DNA from: an uncultured Pelagibacteraceae bacterium
GTDB taxonomy: Bacteria; Pseudomonadota; Alphaproteobacteria; Pelagibacterales; Pelagibacteraceae
DNA: 7,469 bases
Assembly (NCBI GenBank): GCA_902633885.1
Contig: CACPIK010000029.1
Span: 1 to 7,469 of the forward strand
Direction of reading: 5' to 3'
Within the stretch, counting starts at the first letter, position 1. Each line of letters opens with the position of its first letter. Positions 5,887-7,469 of the stretch are shown piece after piece. The position numbers and the translations under genes were made by a program. The notes beneath the pieces are model-generated. The model was not told the origin of the DNA, did no database searches, and was given only the letters and a program-made list of their open reading frames with translations.

Positions 5887-7368
5887 CTATCTCATTGAGA
5901 AGGGATCTAAGGTAGGTTTATCAGAAGTATAATACCAAGTTGTTTTAACCCTTGTGTAATCCTTAATAGATTCAACTCCTGCTTCTTTTCCAAATCCACT
6001 ATCTTTTATTCCACCAAAAGGTGCTGATGGAGAAATTAGTCTGTAAGTGTTAACAAATGTTATGCCTGCTCTTATAGCTTTTGAAACTCTTAAACCTCTT
6101 GAAAAATCACTTGTATAAACTCCAGAACTTAAACCGTATTGGTTATCGTTCATTTTTTTTATTACTTCATCTTCTGTTTTAAATTTCATTACAGATAATA
6201 CAGGTCCGAATAGTTCATTTTCTGCTACTGGGAGATTGTGATTATCACATTCAATTATTGTGGGAGAAAAATAATAGCCATCATTAGAAAATGAATGCCT
6301 TTTTCCTCCACATTTAATTTTTCCACCTTGATCTAGAGTAAGTTTTATATTTTTTTCAATTATTTCTAACTGTTTAAAATTACTTAATGGACCCATTTCA
6401 CTTTCAGGATCCATAGGGGCTCCAATCTTAATTTTTTCTGCTCTTTCAGCAAGTTTATCCAAAAATTCATTATAAATTCCTTCTTGCAAATATAATCTTG
6501 ATCCAGCTATACAGCTTTGACCACTTGCTCCAAAAATCCCAGCCGTTATACCGTTAATTGCATTTTCTTGATGAGCATCATCAAATACAGCAACTGGGCT
6601 TTTGCCTCCAAGTTCCAAACTTACTTCTGATAAATTTTCTGCAGAATTTCTAATTATATGTCTTGCAGTTTCGGGACCACCTGTAAAAGCAACTTTTTCT
6701 ACTAAGTTATGAGTAGTTAATGCTTTTCCACAAGGGTCTCCAAAGCCCGTTATAACATTTACAACTCCTTTTGGTATACCGGTCTCTTCAATAAGTTTTG
6801 CAAATTCAAACATAACTGCTGGTGCTAGTTCTGATGACTTAATCACTACTGTATTTCCCATAGCAAGCGCTGGAGCTAACTTCGTTACCGTTAAAAGCAT
6901 TTGTGAATTCCAAGGTATGATTGCAGCAATAACTCCAATGGGTATTCTAGTTGTAATTGCTTGAATATTTGGTTTATCTATTGGTAAAACTGTTCCTTCA
7001 ACTTTGTCTGCTAATCCTGCATAATAATCATAATATTCAGCTATATAGTTTGCTTGCTTATTTGTTTCTCTAAAAAGTTTACCGGTATCAATTGTTTCAA
7101 TTTTTCCTAATAGCTCTGAATTTTCTCTAAGTTTATTTGCTATTGATCTTAAATAATTACCCCTGTCTCTTGGTAACAATTTTGACCATTCACCTTCAAA
7201 GGCTTTTTGTGCCGCTTTAACTGCTTTATCAACATCATTTGTACTAGCCTCTGGAACTATTGCCCAAGGTTTGTTATTTTCTGGATTAAGTGTTTCAAAT
7301 GTTTTTTTGGTATCGGACTCTACCCATTCTCCACCAATAAACATTTTATATCTTTTAAGATTAGTCAT
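5887..7368 (-). CDS. NAD(P)-dependent aldehyde dehydrogenase (ALDH superfamily), substrate unknown
   Basis: This enzyme should oxidise an aldehyde to the carboxylic acid in the cytoplasm. It has 493 residues, the standard class length, and the catalytic set is complete: PWN with oxyanion Asn154 (152-154), Lys177 in VIKSSE, the FTGG turn of the cofactor fold (228-231), general base Glu252 in LELGGKSP, nucleophile Cys286 in GQSCIAGSR, Glu385 in ELFGPV, and the C-terminal FGGIKDSGFGKE (451-462). Glu180 after Lys177 is the residue that usually favours NAD+ over NADP+ in this family. It resembles broad betaine/semialdehyde-type ALDHs, but no substrate can be named. The ATG at 7368 has no clear Shine-Dalgarno sequence and overlaps the end of the upstream gene by 8 bases, so reinitiation after that gene is likely. 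The eamA-like gene follows after 2 bases. Confidence 0.93.
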   Translation of the reverse strand: MTNLKRYKMFIGGEWVESDTKKTFETLNPENNKPWAIVPEASTNDVDKAVKAAQKAFEGEWSKLLPRDRGNYLRSIANKLRENSELLGKIETIDTGKLFRETNKQANYIAEYYDYYAGLADKVEGTVLPIDKPNIQAITTRIPIGVIAAIIPWNSQMLLTVTKLAPALAMGNTVVIKSSELAPAVMFEFAKLIEETGIPKGVVNVITGFGDPCGKALTTHNLVEKVAFTGGPETARHIIRNSAENLSEVSLELGGKSPVAVFDDAHQENAINGITAGIFGASGQSCIAGSRLYLQEGIYNEFLDKLAERAEKIKIGAPMDPESEMGPLSNFKQLEIIEKNIKLTLDQGGKIKCGGKRHSFSNDGYYFSPTIIECDNHNLPVAENELFGPVLSVMKFKTEDEVIKKMNDNQYGLSSGVYTSDFSRGLRVSKAIRAGITFVNTYRLISPSAPFGGIKDSGFGKEAGVESIKDYTRVKTTWYYTSDKPTLDPFSMR

Positions 7369-7469
7369 TTTGAATATGTTTTTTAATAGCCATGTTTACA
7401 TCATCTGAACATTCAATACTACATAGATGTTTACCTTTTGGGATTATTTTTACTTTTGAGTTTTTAATT
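7361..7469 (-). CDS. C-terminal end of an alpha/beta-hydrolase-like protein, truncated by window edge
   Basis: The minus-strand frame entering from the right edge is open for 35 codons and ends in TAA at 7363-7361, inside the start of the ALDH gene (8-base overlap). The fragment contains VKIIPKGKHLCSIECSDDVN, which fits the last strand and loop of alpha/beta-hydrolase-fold enzymes. In those enzymes a His after a (P)xGxH turn completes the Ser-Asp-His triad and is followed by an acidic residue and a final helix before the stop; here the candidate His is encoded at 7427-7429. The nucleophile Ser and the rest of the protein are outside the window, so the reaction cannot be named. The overlap makes it the likely upstream partner of ALDH in an operon. 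Confidence 0.6.
   Translation of the reverse strand, partial: IKNSKVKIIPKGKHLCSIECSDDVNMAIKKHIQND

Noticed and set aside
5607..5915. Plus-strand open frame of 102 codons
   Set aside because: It is antisense to the start of the EamA gene and the end of the ALDH gene, with no family resemblance.

Overview
The window looks like a piece of a streamlined, low-GC alphaproteobacterial genome, most likely marine Pelagibacterales (SAR11) or a close relative. The reasons are AT-rich codons throughout, almost no intergenic DNA (the largest gaps are 57 and 74 bases), overlapping or abutting genes, and a transport-heavy gene set. This assignment is inferred from style and protein character. There is no rRNA or other taxonomic marker in the window.

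Left half, plus strand (1-3713): four genes of a branched-chain (hydrophobic) amino-acid-type ABC importer (HAAT family) in the order livG (5' end cut off by the window edge), livF, livH, livM. They are separated by 4 bases, 0 bases, and a 4-base ATGA overlap, so they almost certainly form one transcript. Together they give two ATPases and two permeases, lacking only the periplasmic binding protein. A strong hairpin with U-tracts on both strands (3728-3760) follows.

Right half, minus strand (3771-7469), converging on that hairpin: reading in the direction of transcription there is the C-terminal end of an alpha/beta-hydrolase-like protein (cut by the window edge), an NAD-type aldehyde dehydrogenase (ALDH), an EamA/DMT-family exporter-like membrane protein starting at TTG, and a secreted LivJ/LivK-type substrate-binding protein. 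The first three are translationally linked (8-base overlap, then a 2-base gap). The binding protein has its own leader with a plausible promoter, a clear Shine-Dalgarno sequence and a perfect 14-base palindrome.

The simplest reading is that the binding protein supplies ligand to the LivGFHM machinery although it is encoded on the opposite strand. It can then be expressed independently and in excess, ending at a shared bidirectional terminator. The hydrolase-ALDH-EamA group may be a small catabolic/export unit whose substrate cannot be read from sequence. I see no mobile element, CRISPR array, RNA gene or convincing novel system. The region is ordinary metabolism and transport, with some organisational points worth checking.
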